Assembly (NCBI GenBank): GCA_036389395.1
Contig: DASVPY010000014.1
Span: 24,876-88,875 of the forward strand
Length of the DNA: 64,000 bases
Direction of reading: 5' to 3'
Origin: QHXQ01 sp036389395
GTDB lineage: Bacteria > Acidobacteriota > Blastocatellia > Pyrinomonadales > Pyrinomonadaceae
A program made the translations under genes and the position numbers. Within the stretch, counting starts at the first letter, position 1, and every line of letters starts with the position of its first letter. This document shows, one piece after another, positions 7,674 to 14,899 of this stretch. The notes below the pieces were generated by a model. It was not told the DNA's origin, searched no databases, and saw nothing but the letters and a program-made list of their open reading frames with translations.

Positions 7674-10165
7674 TCCCCTAACGTGCCCAACGTCTGCCGG
7701 GCCTCTTCGACCTGGGCGGCGGTCAGCCCTCTGTCCGTGCCGAGTTGGACGGCCTGTTGGAGTTGCTGGCGCGCGTCCGACTTGCGCCCGGCCTTGGCGA
7801 GCGCGAGGCCGAGGTGGAGGCGGTAGACGGCGCTGTCGCCGCCGCGCGTCGTCGTCTGCTCCACGGCCTTCTGCAACTGCTCGACGGCCGCGCCGTAGAT
7901 GCCCTTCTTGTAGTAGACCCAGCCGAGCGTGTCGGCGTAGCCCGGCTCGCCCGGATACTGGCGCACGACCTCCTGCGCGTAGCGCACCGCCTCGTCCAGA
8001 TTGCCCTTGCCGTACTCGGCGTAGTTCCACGCGAGGTTGTTGCCGGCAATCGCTGCGATGGCGGGGTCGGGGTTGCGCGCGAGCGCGTCCTTGTAGGCCG
8101 CGACGGCCGCGTCGCGGTTGTTGCGCAGGTCTTCGACCATGCCGATCAGGGTGAAGGCCGCGGCGTCGTCCGTGTCGGGCGGGCGCGCGATGACGTTGCG
8201 GTACTCGGTCACGGCGCGGTCGGGCTGGCCCAGGTTGACGTAGAGCGCGGCGAGCGCCGTCAGCGCCGCCGGGTTGTTCGGGTCAAGCTCGATGGAGCGA
8301 CGCAACTCGCGCTCGGCCCCTTGCGTGAACTGCGTCTTGCCGGCCTCGTCGCGCGCGCGCGCGGCCTGCGCCGCCTGCACGCCGTAGACCTGCGCCTTGA
8401 GGAAGTGCAGGCCCGCGCTGTCGCCGTGCGCGCCGAGCGCCTGATCGAGCCGCTGGTGCGCGCGGTCGGGCTGCCCCTGGGCGAGCGCGAGGTTGACCAG
8501 CCCGCCGAGGGCTTCGAGGTTCGCGCCGTCGATCTGGAGCGCGCGCTCGTAGAGTTGCTCGGCTTCGGCGGCCTTCTGCTCGGCGAGCGCGACGCCCGCG
8601 AGGTTGACGTAAGAGGCGGGCGCGTTGGGCGCGGCGTCGCGCGCGGCCGTGAAGTCGGCGCGGGCCGCGGCGAAGTCCTTCAGGCGCACCTCGGCCGCGG
8701 CGCGCGCCGTGTAAGCCTTGCTGCGCAACTCGACCGCCAGCTCCGGCGTCAACTGCGGGTCGGGCGTGCCGCGGCCCAGGATGTTGAGCATGTCGGTGGC
8801 GAGCTGCCGGGCCGTCTTCAACTGGTCGGCGGCGGTCGCCGGATCGGGCGCGTTCTCGGCGGCGCGCAGGGCGATCTGCGCCTGCAAGAGTTTGCCGGGC
8901 AGGTATTCGGGGTAATACTTTTCGAGGTCGCCCGCGTAGGAGCGCGCCTGCTCGATCTGCTTGAGACCGATCTGCGCCTGCGCCATGAAGTAGAGCGCCG
9001 TCTGATCGCGCGGCTCGGCCTTCAAGACCTGCGCCAAGTCTTCCGCCGCCTTGCGCGCCTCGTCTTCTTGCAGGTAGGCGCGGGCGCGCAGGCGCAGGGC
9101 TTGACCGTCGTTCGGGTTCTTGTCGAGCACGGCCTTGGCCTGCGCCTGCGCGCCGGCCACGTCGCCGCGTTGGAGCATGATCTCGCCGAGGCGGTAGCGG
9201 CCGCGCGTGTAGTCGGGCGCTTGCGCGACGATCTCTTGATAGACGCGCAGGGCGTCGGCGTCGCGCCCGATGGTCGAGTAGAAGTCGGCGAGCACGGCCC
9301 GGCCTTCGGGCCGCGCCTTGTCGAGATCGGCCCAGGCCTTGACGACCTCCTCCGCCCGGTCGAACTGCTTGAGCGAGATGTAGAAGCTGGCGAGCGTGCG
9401 CCGCGCCTCGCGGTTGTCCGGCTCGACTTCGACGGCCTTGCGCAGCTCGGCCTCGGCCTGCTCGTTCCGCTGCTGCTGCACGAGGAAGTAGCCGTACTGC
9501 ATGTGCGCGAGCGCCGAGCGGTCGTTGGCGGCGAGCGCGCGTCGGTAGGTCGCCTCGGCGTTGCCGGCGTCGCCCGTCTGCCCGTAGAAGCGGGCGAGGC
9601 TCATCAGCGACTCGACGCGCTGCGGGTTGAGATCGACGGCGTGCTTGAGCGCGGCGAGCGCCTCGTCGCGCTTGCCGTCGGCGAAGAGGACGGCGGCGCG
9701 CAGGATGTGCCCTTCGATGTCGTCCGGGTACTTCCGCAAGACCTGGTCGGCGAGCTTCTGCGCGAGGTCGCGGAGCTGCTTGTCGCGGTTCAGGCCGTAG
9801 GCGGCCATGTAGTAGTTGCCGAGGTGCGTGGCGGCCTCGGGCTGCGTCAGGTCTTTGTCGAGATCGACGGCGCGCTTGAGTTCCTGGATGGCGGGGAGGA
9901 TGTTGGTCTGCCCCTCGTAGGCCTGGGCCAAGCCCCAGTGGGCGGCGACGAGGTTGTCGTCGATCTGGATGGCGTTGCGGAACTCAAGCTCGGCCTCCGG
10001 GTACTTCTTCTCCTTGAGGTACTGCTGCCCGCGCGCGACGTGCGCGGCCTTGGCCTTTTCGGGGTTGGAGCAGGCGGCGCTGGCGAGCGCCAGCAGGAGG
10101 GCGGCGAGCAGGAGACAGATCAGACCCCGGCGGGGGCCGGAGCGCGGGCACTCTGGGCGGTTCAT
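7670..10165 (-). CDS. PrsT-like TPR lipoprotein of the exosortase EPS system
   Basis: 831 residues from the ATG at 10163-10165. This start is chosen because it opens directly into a lipoprotein signal (RRGLICLLLAALLLALAS then AAC); the frame upstream is only Arg/Pro-rich and lacks a signal. The rest is about 20 tandem TPR units (YPEAELEFRNAIQIDDN, RDEALAALKHAVDLNP, PDRAVTEYRNVIARP). This matches the PEP-CTERM/exosortase system TPR protein PrsT in size and organisation. It is probably anchored in the periplasmic face of a membrane as a scaffold for EPS secretion. EpsI lies upstream in the transcript and the chain-length gene downstream. A sigma70-like promoter candidate sits about 230 bp upstream. 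Confidence 0.88.
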   Translation of the reverse strand: MNRPECPRSGPRRGLICLLLAALLLALASAACSNPEKAKAAHVARGQQYLKEKKYPEAELEFRNAIQIDDNLVAAHWGLAQAYEGQTNILPAIQELKRAVDLDKDLTQPEAATHLGNYYMAAYGLNRDKQLRDLAQKLADQVLRKYPDDIEGHILRAAVLFADGKRDEALAALKHAVDLNPQRVESLMSLARFYGQTGDAGNAEATYRRALAANDRSALAHMQYGYFLVQQQRNEQAEAELRKAVEVEPDNREARRTLASFYISLKQFDRAEEVVKAWADLDKARPEGRAVLADFYSTIGRDADALRVYQEIVAQAPDYTRGRYRLGEIMLQRGDVAGAQAQAKAVLDKNPNDGQALRLRARAYLQEDEARKAAEDLAQVLKAEPRDQTALYFMAQAQIGLKQIEQARSYAGDLEKYYPEYLPGKLLQAQIALRAAENAPDPATAADQLKTARQLATDMLNILGRGTPDPQLTPELAVELRSKAYTARAAAEVRLKDFAAARADFTAARDAAPNAPASYVNLAGVALAEQKAAEAEQLYERALQIDGANLEALGGLVNLALAQGQPDRAHQRLDQALGAHGDSAGLHFLKAQVYGVQAAQAARARDEAGKTQFTQGAERELRRSIELDPNNPAALTALAALYVNLGQPDRAVTEYRNVIARPPDTDDAAAFTLIGMVEDLRNNRDAAVAAYKDALARNPDPAIAAIAGNNLAWNYAEYGKGNLDEAVRYAQEVVRQYPGEPGYADTLGWVYYKKGIYGAAVEQLQKAVEQTTTRGGDSAVYRLHLGLALAKAGRKSDARQQLQQAVQLGTDRGLTAAQVEEARQTLGTLGE

Positions 10166-10394
10166 CTTGGCTTCGAGACTCCTCGCCCGCGCCGTCGGCC
10201 TGACGAGCGACCGGGGCAACGGTCGCGCGGTCAGGGTTTGGGCGGCGCGTGGCTCTTCGTTTCTCCGAGTGATTCGGGGCCGGGCCGGGTTAATGCTTCT
10301 GCGGCGGCGCGGCACTTATACAGACACTGGCAATCGGACGCGACTTCCGCGCGCGGGGGCCGCCCCAAACGGCCCGCCCGGACGCGTCTCTTAT

Positions 10395-10424
10395 GTTATC
10401 TCAAACCCCGCCCGGCGGGATCAA
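10395..10424 (-). promoter_or_regulatory. Candidate sigma70-like promoter of the TPR/EPS operon
   Basis: On the - strand, TTGATC (10419-10424) is followed after 18 bp by GATAAC (10395-10400). It lies in an otherwise non-coding gap of 334 bp (10166-10499) upstream of the TPR gene. The -35 is immediately preceded by an imperfect palindrome (10426-10454). Each box departs from consensus, so this is only a candidate. Confidence 0.4.
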
Positions 10425-10425
10425 G

Positions 10426-10454
10426 TATTTCGTCCCAACTAATTTAGGACGAAC
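10426..10454. repeat. Palindromic 29-bp element, copy A
   Basis: The left half begins TATTTCGTCCCAA and the right half ends TTTAGGACGAAC, forming an imperfect palindrome with arms TTCGTCC/GGACGAA. A second copy with about four or five substitutions lies at 10487-10515. This copy abuts the candidate -35 box of the TPR gene promoter, so it may be an operator or an RNA hairpin. Confidence 0.7.
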
Positions 10455-10486
10455 GAACGGTCAGGCCGTGCCGACGGCGTTCGGCA

Positions 10487-10515
10487 TATTTCGCCCCGAC
10501 TAATTCGGGACGAAC
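10487..10515. repeat. Palindromic 29-bp element, copy B, covering the epsI stop codon
   Basis: TATTTCGCCCCGACTAATTC followed by GGGACGAAC is a diverged duplicate of copy A. It contains the epsI stop codon (10500-10502) and encodes the last residues FVPN. Copy A would encode the same-looking tail FVLN followed by a stop, so copy A probably arose by duplication of the epsI gene end. Confidence 0.7.
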
Positions 10516-11153
10516 TCAGGCAGCGCGGGCGCGGCCTGCGCGGCGAGGTCGGCCGCGAGTTTGAGCGCGTCCGCCTCGGAGCCGCGCACGGGCACCATGA
10601 CGCGCACCATCGCGCCGTCGGAACGGCGGCGGCGCACGCTGTCCCAGACGGTGTAAATCTTGCCCCAGTATTCGCTCGCCACCGCGCGCCCGCGCCCCTG
10701 ATACCAGTAGACCAACACCTGCCGGTTGTCGCCGCCGTGCTCGACGACGTAGCGGTTGGCCTCGATGGGCGGGCCACCCGCGGCGGGCTGGATCAGGATG
10801 CGGCCCGGCTCGCTCAAGACCCAGCCGGAGCCGGGCAGGCAGTTGAGCGGGCTGTGGTAGGTCGCGCCGTTGCGCTGCGTGGCGTAGAAGCCGACGTAGA
10901 AGTTGGCCGCCGCGCCGTCGGGCGTCGCGTAGTCGCGCACGAGGTAGTCGTCGGCGCGCAGGACGGCCTCGGTGGCGGCGTCGAGGCGCGTGTCCGCGCC
11001 GAGCTGCTGCCAGCGGCCGAGTTGCGCGGGGAAGCCGGCGAGCGGCCGGCGCGGCGCGTGCGCCTCGCCCGCGCGCTGCCAGCCGTTGATGACCAGCCCG
11101 CCCGCGAGCAGGAACGCGAACAAAGCCCAGAACTGCCAACGTGCCGTCTTCAT
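10500..11153 (-). CDS. epsI: Exosortase-associated protein EpsI
   Basis: 217 residues, the normal length of EpsI-family proteins. One N-terminal membrane anchor (QFWALFAFLLAGGLVINGW, about 7-25) precedes a periplasmic domain with LGRWQQLGAD, the conserved NCLPGSGW-type motif (YHSPLNCLPGSGWVLSE, about 100-116), VLVYWYQGRGR and SVRRRRSDGAMVRVMVP. EpsI is encoded next to exosortases, or fused to their C-terminus, and is thought to help couple EPS export with protein sorting at the cell surface. The exosortase gene ends only 3 bp before its ATG, so the two are almost certainly cotranscribed and coupled. Confidence 0.92.
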   Translation of the reverse strand: MKTARWQFWALFAFLLAGGLVINGWQRAGEAHAPRRPLAGFPAQLGRWQQLGADTRLDAATEAVLRADDYLVRDYATPDGAAANFYVGFYATQRNGATYHSPLNCLPGSGWVLSEPGRILIQPAAGGPPIEANRYVVEHGGDNRQVLVYWYQGRGRAVASEYWGKIYTVWDSVRRRRSDGAMVRVMVPVRGSEADALKLAADLAAQAAPALPEFVPN

Positions 11154-11156
11154 CGC

Positions 11157-12182
11157 TCAGTCAGTCGCACTCAACTGCGCTGTCGCGGGCGCGTCTGTTG
11201 CCGGCGCGTCCGCCGTCGGCGCGGCCGTCACCGGCGCACTCTTCATTTTCGTCTGTCCGCGCCCGCGCCGCGCGAGGAGGTCGAGCAGCCAGCCGACGGC
11301 GAACAGCAGGAGGAACGCGACGACGTAGACGACCCAGCCCGAAAACTCGTGGAAGAAGCCGTCGGCGACCTGCGTCCCGTAGTAGCGCGCGAGGATGCCC
11401 GTGCCGCTCACGCGCGCCGCGTTCGTCACAATCGCGATGGGCACGGCCGACGCGACGATGATCGTAGCGCGCCAGAAACCGTAGCTGCGCAGCCCACGGA
11501 AGCGCCCGCCGCCGCCGCCCGTCGCGCGCGGGTGCGAGAAGTAGGCGTAGACCACTGCGAGCGTGATGAGCGTCATCAGCGAGCGGATGCCGCTGCACGC
11601 CTCGACCACTTCGAGCCGCTTGATCGACGTGCCGTTGAGCGGCATCAACTCGATCACGTTGCCCTCGCGCAGCACGGGGATGTTCACCAGCCGCATGGCC
11701 CAGACCGCGCAGCGCGACGCGAACAACTGCAAAGGGAACGCGATCTGGTTGAAGATGATCGCCGGCACTGGGATCGCCAGCGCCAGCAAGGCCAGCGGCA
11801 CGAGCACGAGCCGCAGGCAGCGCCAGCCCCAGAAGTAGACGACCACGCCCGCCAGCATCAGGACGAGCGAGCCGCGCTGCAAGAACAGTTCCGCCCCGGC
11901 CGTGCCGGCCCAGAGCGCGAGGAACGCCGTGAGCACGAGCGCGCCGCCCCAGAGCGGCGCGGGCCGCTTGGGCGCGGCGGCGAAGTGGTCACGCTCAAGC
12001 CACAGGACGTAGCCGATGACGAAGGGGATGAGCAGCCCGTGCGAGTAGTTCTCGTCCGTCCACCACTGGTCGGCGAGTTTCGCCACGACGGCGGCGTAGG
12101 CGAGCGCGAGCGCCGCGCCGATGAGCGCGACGCGCCACCACGCGGCGACGTAGAAAGGCTTGGGGGCGTCTGTGTCTGGCAC
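11157..12182 (-). CDS. Exosortase (membrane transpeptidase-like sorting enzyme)
   Basis: 341 residues with about eight membrane helices. The catalytic triad of the family is visible: Cys196 in VEACSGIRSL, Arg257 in IVTNAARVSG and His278 in GFFHEFSGW. Exosortases cut C-terminal PEP-CTERM-type sorting tails in the inner membrane and hand the proteins to the EPS-coated surface. The start is a GTG at 12180-12182 and begins PDTDAPKPFYVAAWW. The Thr/Ala-rich C-terminal tail is not conserved. EpsI follows at once. No protein with a recognisable PEP-CTERM tail is encoded in this window, so its substrates must lie elsewhere or use a variant signal. The subtype (XrtA or other) cannot be set from sequence alone. 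Confidence 0.92.
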   Translation of the reverse strand: MPDTDAPKPFYVAAWWRVALIGAALALAYAAVVAKLADQWWTDENYSHGLLIPFVIGYVLWLERDHFAAAPKRPAPLWGGALVLTAFLALWAGTAGAELFLQRGSLVLMLAGVVVYFWGWRCLRLVLVPLALLALAIPVPAIIFNQIAFPLQLFASRCAVWAMRLVNIPVLREGNVIELMPLNGTSIKRLEVVEACSGIRSLMTLITLAVVYAYFSHPRATGGGGGRFRGLRSYGFWRATIIVASAVPIAIVTNAARVSGTGILARYYGTQVADGFFHEFSGWVVYVVAFLLLFAVGWLLDLLARRGRGQTKMKSAPVTAAPTADAPATDAPATAQLSATD

Positions 12183-12304
12183 TGCTTCGGGTTGGAGTTA
12201 AACGGGTGTGCGCGGCGGTCGCCTGCGACCTCTCGCTCAAGGAGGGCGGCCCACACGGCCGCCCGGCCCTTTTGAGTGTAGCCCACCGCCCGCGGGCCGA
12301 GCAA

Positions 12305-12443
12305 TAGGAAAAGGCGCAGGGCGAAAGGCGCAGGGCGAAAGTTCGGACACGCCTGCGGCGTGACTAAAACAGATATATCTGAAAAAGTTCAGCGCGCAGC
12401 GCTGTCCGCACTTTCCCCCTTCGCCTTTCGCCCTTCCCCTTTA
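12305..12443. repeat. Inverted repeat of the GGCGCAGGGCGAAA family with a central 12-bp palindrome
   Basis: The left arm has two tandem copies of AAGGCGCAGGGCGA (12311-12340). The right arm (12405-12441) has the reverse-complement units CTTTCGCC and CTTTCGCCC. Between them lies the perfect palindrome CAGATATATCTG (12370-12381), the only AT-rich patch in the gap, which may be an operator or promoter element for the exosortase gene. The gap separates wecB from the exosortase gene. Confidence 0.7.
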
Positions 12444-13526
12444 CAGGAGCGCGTTGAGGATGCGGTCGGCTGCCTGGCCGTCCCAGAGCGGGGGGCGGCC
12501 GGCGGGCGGGTTGGCTAAAACTTCTGCGGCGGCGGCGAGGACGCGCGCCGGGTCTGTGCCGACGACGCGGTTCGTGCCGTGGGTGACGGTGATGGGGCGC
12601 TCGGTCTGCTCGCGCAGGGTCAGGCAGGGGATGTCGAGCGCGGTCGTCTCCTCCTGCAAGCCGCCGGAGTCGGTCAGCACGAGCCGCGCGCCGCTCATCA
12701 GGCGCAGGAAATCCAGGTAGCCCAGCGGCTCGCTCAACTGCAACTGCGGCGCGCGCTCACGCAACCCCGCGAGCAGCCCGAACTCTTCCAGGCGCGCGCG
12801 CGTGCGCGGGTGCGCGGGGAGGACGACGGGCAGACGCGCGCTCAAAGTTTCGAGCGCGCCGAGGATCGAGGTGAGCGCCGCGCGCTCGTCCACGTTCACG
12901 GGCCGGTGCAAGGTGACGACGGCGTACGCGCGCCCGGCGACGCCCAGCCGCTCGCGCACCGTCGAGCGCCGCGCTTCTTCGAGGTGTTCGTAGAGCGAGT
13001 CGATCATCACGTTGCCGACGAGGCGTATGCGCGCGGGCGGGATGCCTTCGGCAAGCAGGTTCTCGTCGGCGTCGGGCGAGGGCGTGAGCAACAGGTCGGC
13101 GAGTTGATCCGTGAGCAGGCGGTTCAACTCTTCGGGCATCGTGCGGTCGCGGCTGCGCAGACCGGCTTCGACGTGCGCGACCGGCACGCCCAGCTTCGCG
13201 CCGACGAGCGCGCACGCCAGCGTCGAGTTCACGTCGCCGACGACCACGATCCAGTCGGGTCGTTGTTCGACGACGACCGGCTCGAAGCGGAGCATGACGT
13301 TGGCGGTCTGCGCGGCGTGCGACGCGGAGCCGACGCCGAGGTGTACGTCCGGCTCCGGCAGACGCAGGTCGCGGAAGAAGGCGGCGGACATCTGCGCGTC
13401 GTAGTGCTGCCCGGTGTGGACGACGACCGGCGCGAACTCGCGCGCCCGCCGCCGCATCGCGGCCACAATCGGCGCGACCTTCATAAAGTTCGGCCGCGCG
13501 CCCACGACGTTAATGACCTTGAGCAT
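12441..13526 (-). CDS. wecB: UDP-N-acetylglucosamine 2-epimerase (non-hydrolysing)
   Basis: 361 residues, the full family length (about 360-380). Family signatures are visible: NVVGARPNFMKVAPI at the N-terminus, VVHTGQHYD, VVGDVNSTLACALVGAKLG, VAHVEAGLRSRDRTMPEELNR, and ALVLTDSGGLQEE-type residues near 275. It interconverts UDP-GlcNAc and UDP-ManNAc in the cytoplasm and so supplies ManNAc for the polysaccharide or the linkage unit. The ATG at 13524-13526 lies 40 bp past a strong hairpin that probably ends the small operon upstream, so wecB is likely the first gene of the EPS export block. Confidence 0.93.
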   Translation of the reverse strand: MLKVINVVGARPNFMKVAPIVAAMRRRAREFAPVVVHTGQHYDAQMSAAFFRDLRLPEPDVHLGVGSASHAAQTANVMLRFEPVVVEQRPDWIVVVGDVNSTLACALVGAKLGVPVAHVEAGLRSRDRTMPEELNRLLTDQLADLLLTPSPDADENLLAEGIPPARIRLVGNVMIDSLYEHLEEARRSTVRERLGVAGRAYAVVTLHRPVNVDERAALTSILGALETLSARLPVVLPAHPRTRARLEEFGLLAGLRERAPQLQLSEPLGYLDFLRLMSGARLVLTDSGGLQEETTALDIPCLTLREQTERPITVTHGTNRVVGTDPARVLAAAAEVLANPPAGRPPLWDGQAADRILNALL

Positions 13527-13566
13527 GACTGGCAGGCCCGGCGAGGCCGCGAACGACGCCTAAACG

Positions 13567-13594
13567 AAAGGCGGCGCGTCAGCGCGCCGCCTTT
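13567..13594 (-). terminator. Intrinsic terminator-like hairpin after the GAF operon
   Basis: A perfect 12-bp stem (AAAGGCGGCGCG, 13567-13578, with its complement at 13583-13594) closes on a 4-nt loop. On the - strand it is followed by CGTTTAGG. It lies between the stop of the small 13707 gene and the start of wecB. Confidence 0.65.
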
Positions 13595-13706
13595 GCACCT
13601 TACCACCTTGTCTTCTTCGCGCGCCCGTCCGGTCGCAGCAGCGACGGAGAGCCGTGGGCGGGGAAGCGCAAGCGCCGCCCGCCCTGAACCGACGATTACG
13701 AGCCGG

Positions 13707-13922
13707 CTACGCCTTCTTAGCCTTCTTGGGCCGCTCCGCCGGCGCGCGCCCCTCGACCAGCATGTCGGTTATCTCAAGCACGTCTTTCGGCGTAGGCCGG
13801 TAATAGATCGTCGTCTTGCCGAGTGACTTGGGCTTAAAGCCGGCGTCGATGAAGGACTGCGTAGTCTCGTCGGCCTCGTCTCGCACGGCCGCCCGCTTCT
13901 CGGCGGTTGCTTTGTTGGGCAT
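13707..13922 (-). CDS. Small hypothetical protein, 71 residues
   Basis: The start is taken as the ATG at 13920-13922, one base after the GAF-protein stop, with GAGGAG about 11 nt upstream; a GTG four codons earlier is possible. The product is charged and probably soluble: a helical N-terminus (TAEKRAAVRDEADETTQSF), a middle segment FKPKSLGKTTIYYRPTPKD, and a lysine-rich tail (RPKKAKKA). It has no membrane segment or cysteine. No family is recognised. Close spacing shows it is cotranscribed with the GAF-domain gene, and a hairpin follows its stop. Confidence 0.65.
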   Translation of the reverse strand: MPNKATAEKRAAVRDEADETTQSFIDAGFKPKSLGKTTIYYRPTPKDVLEITDMLVEGRAPAERPKKAKKA

Positions 13923-13923
13923 G

Positions 13924-14625
13924 TTAGTTCTCACTCCTCTCCGGCCTTGGTAAAAACTCCGCGAACGGTGACGAGAGCGACTCCACCAGTTCGACCTTCT
14001 GACCGTCGAAGGCCTTCGGCGCCTTCGCGTCCAGACTCAGCACCGCAAGGACCTCGCCCCGGAACGTGACGGGAACGCAGAGATAAGCACCGCGCCTCTT
14101 GCGTTGCTTGGCCTCCGTATCTGAGAAGCCCAATTCTAGCATGCCTTGGATGAAGTCACTATCAGTGTAGTTAGCCCACGTAGCCCCTTCCTCCCGATAA
14201 CACTGCCCGGCCAGTCCCTGGTCTACACTCATGCTGAACGTGCCGGGGTCGTGCGCGCCATCGTTAGCCCAACGCGCAACCTGCTCCAGGCGCGGCGGGT
14301 TGTGCCTCCGGTTTACCCGGAAGAGTGTGACCCGCAGATCGTCAGCCTTGTTCATGTTCATCTTACTAAGAACCCGGTGCACCATCCTGGCGAGCGCCTC
14401 CAGAGTGCGCACGCGCTCCCGCTGCGCTTCGGACTTGATCTGGAAAAGAGCCGTCACCAGTGGGCCGACCGTCAAGAGCAAGACCCCCGAGACGAGGAGC
14501 GCCACCGCCGTCCGGGTGTAATCGCTCCAGCCGTACCAGCCCGCTAACCCCAACGCAACCGTCCCCAGCGCGTTGGCCGCCGCGGATAGGAGGACTGCGT
14601 CTCGCTGCCTGATCTCGCGTCCCAT
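13924..14625 (-). CDS. Membrane protein with C-terminal GAF domain
   Basis: 233 residues. Two membrane helices at about 10-30 and 37-61 are followed by a short coiled linker and a GAF-like domain at about 75-225 (VTLFRVNRRHN, GLAGQCYREEGATW, YLCVPVTFRGEVLAVLSLDA, FAEFL). GAF domains bind small ligands or act as sensory modules; the ligand here is unknown, and no output domain is attached. It has its own promoter (14705-14732) and forms a two-gene operon with the 71-residue protein. Its base composition is visibly less GC-rich than the flanking EPS genes, which hints at separate origin. A sensory role is inference from the domain only. Confidence 0.75.
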   Translation of the reverse strand: MGREIRQRDAVLLSAAANALGTVALGLAGWYGWSDYTRTAVALLVSGVLLLTVGPLVTALFQIKSEAQRERVRTLEALARMVHRVLSKMNMNKADDLRVTLFRVNRRHNPPRLEQVARWANDGAHDPGTFSMSVDQGLAGQCYREEGATWANYTDSDFIQGMLELGFSDTEAKQRKRRGAYLCVPVTFRGEVLAVLSLDAKAPKAFDGQKVELVESLSSPFAEFLPRPERSEN

Positions 14626-14704
14626 TCAGAGTTGAGGTCATGGCACTTTTAAAGAGCGACGGGTGTGCCAGAGGACGCCATTCAAGATACACTAACCGGC
14701 GCAC

Positions 14705-14732
14705 CCTATAACACTTCCCTTAACCTTGTCAA
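14705..14732 (-). promoter_or_regulatory. Sigma70-like promoter of the GAF gene
   Basis: On the - strand a perfect -35 TTGACA (14727-14732) is followed after 16 bp by TATAGG (14705-14710). Transcription would start near 14698, giving a leader of about 70 nt before the GAF-protein ATG. The patch is AT-rich in a GC-rich neighbourhood. Confidence 0.65.
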
Positions 14733-14866
14733 TGCGTAACTTACGAGGGCCGGAGGGCGAACGGTTTGCCGCCGTCGGAAGGCGATCCAGCCACCCCGGC
14801 TCCGGCTTCTCGGCACGAAACGGAGCAGCCGGCGCACGTTTTGGATTGCGATTACATAATCAAAAA

Positions 14867-14897
14867 GCCTCCGCGCGACGGCGAGTCGCGCGGAGGC
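14867..14897 (-). terminator. Intrinsic terminator of the large beta-helix gene
   Basis: A perfect 13-bp stem (GCCTCCGCGCGAC, 14867-14879, complement 14885-14897) with a 5-nt loop begins 2 bp after the stop codon. On the - strand it is followed by TTTTTG, the U-tract of a Rho-independent terminator. Confidence 0.9.
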
Positions 14898-14899
14898 TA

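Noticed and set aside
7670..10165. The TPR gene as a second member of the CHAT module
   Set aside because: The lipoprotein signal, length and place between EpsI and the chain-length gene fit the PrsT-like EPS protein, and there is no CHAT domain.
7745..10447. A 900-codon open frame on the + strand opposite the TPR gene
   Set aside because: It is Arg/Val/Gly-rich with no domain or SD and mirrors the codon pattern of the real TPR gene. Long antisense frames are expected at this GC content.
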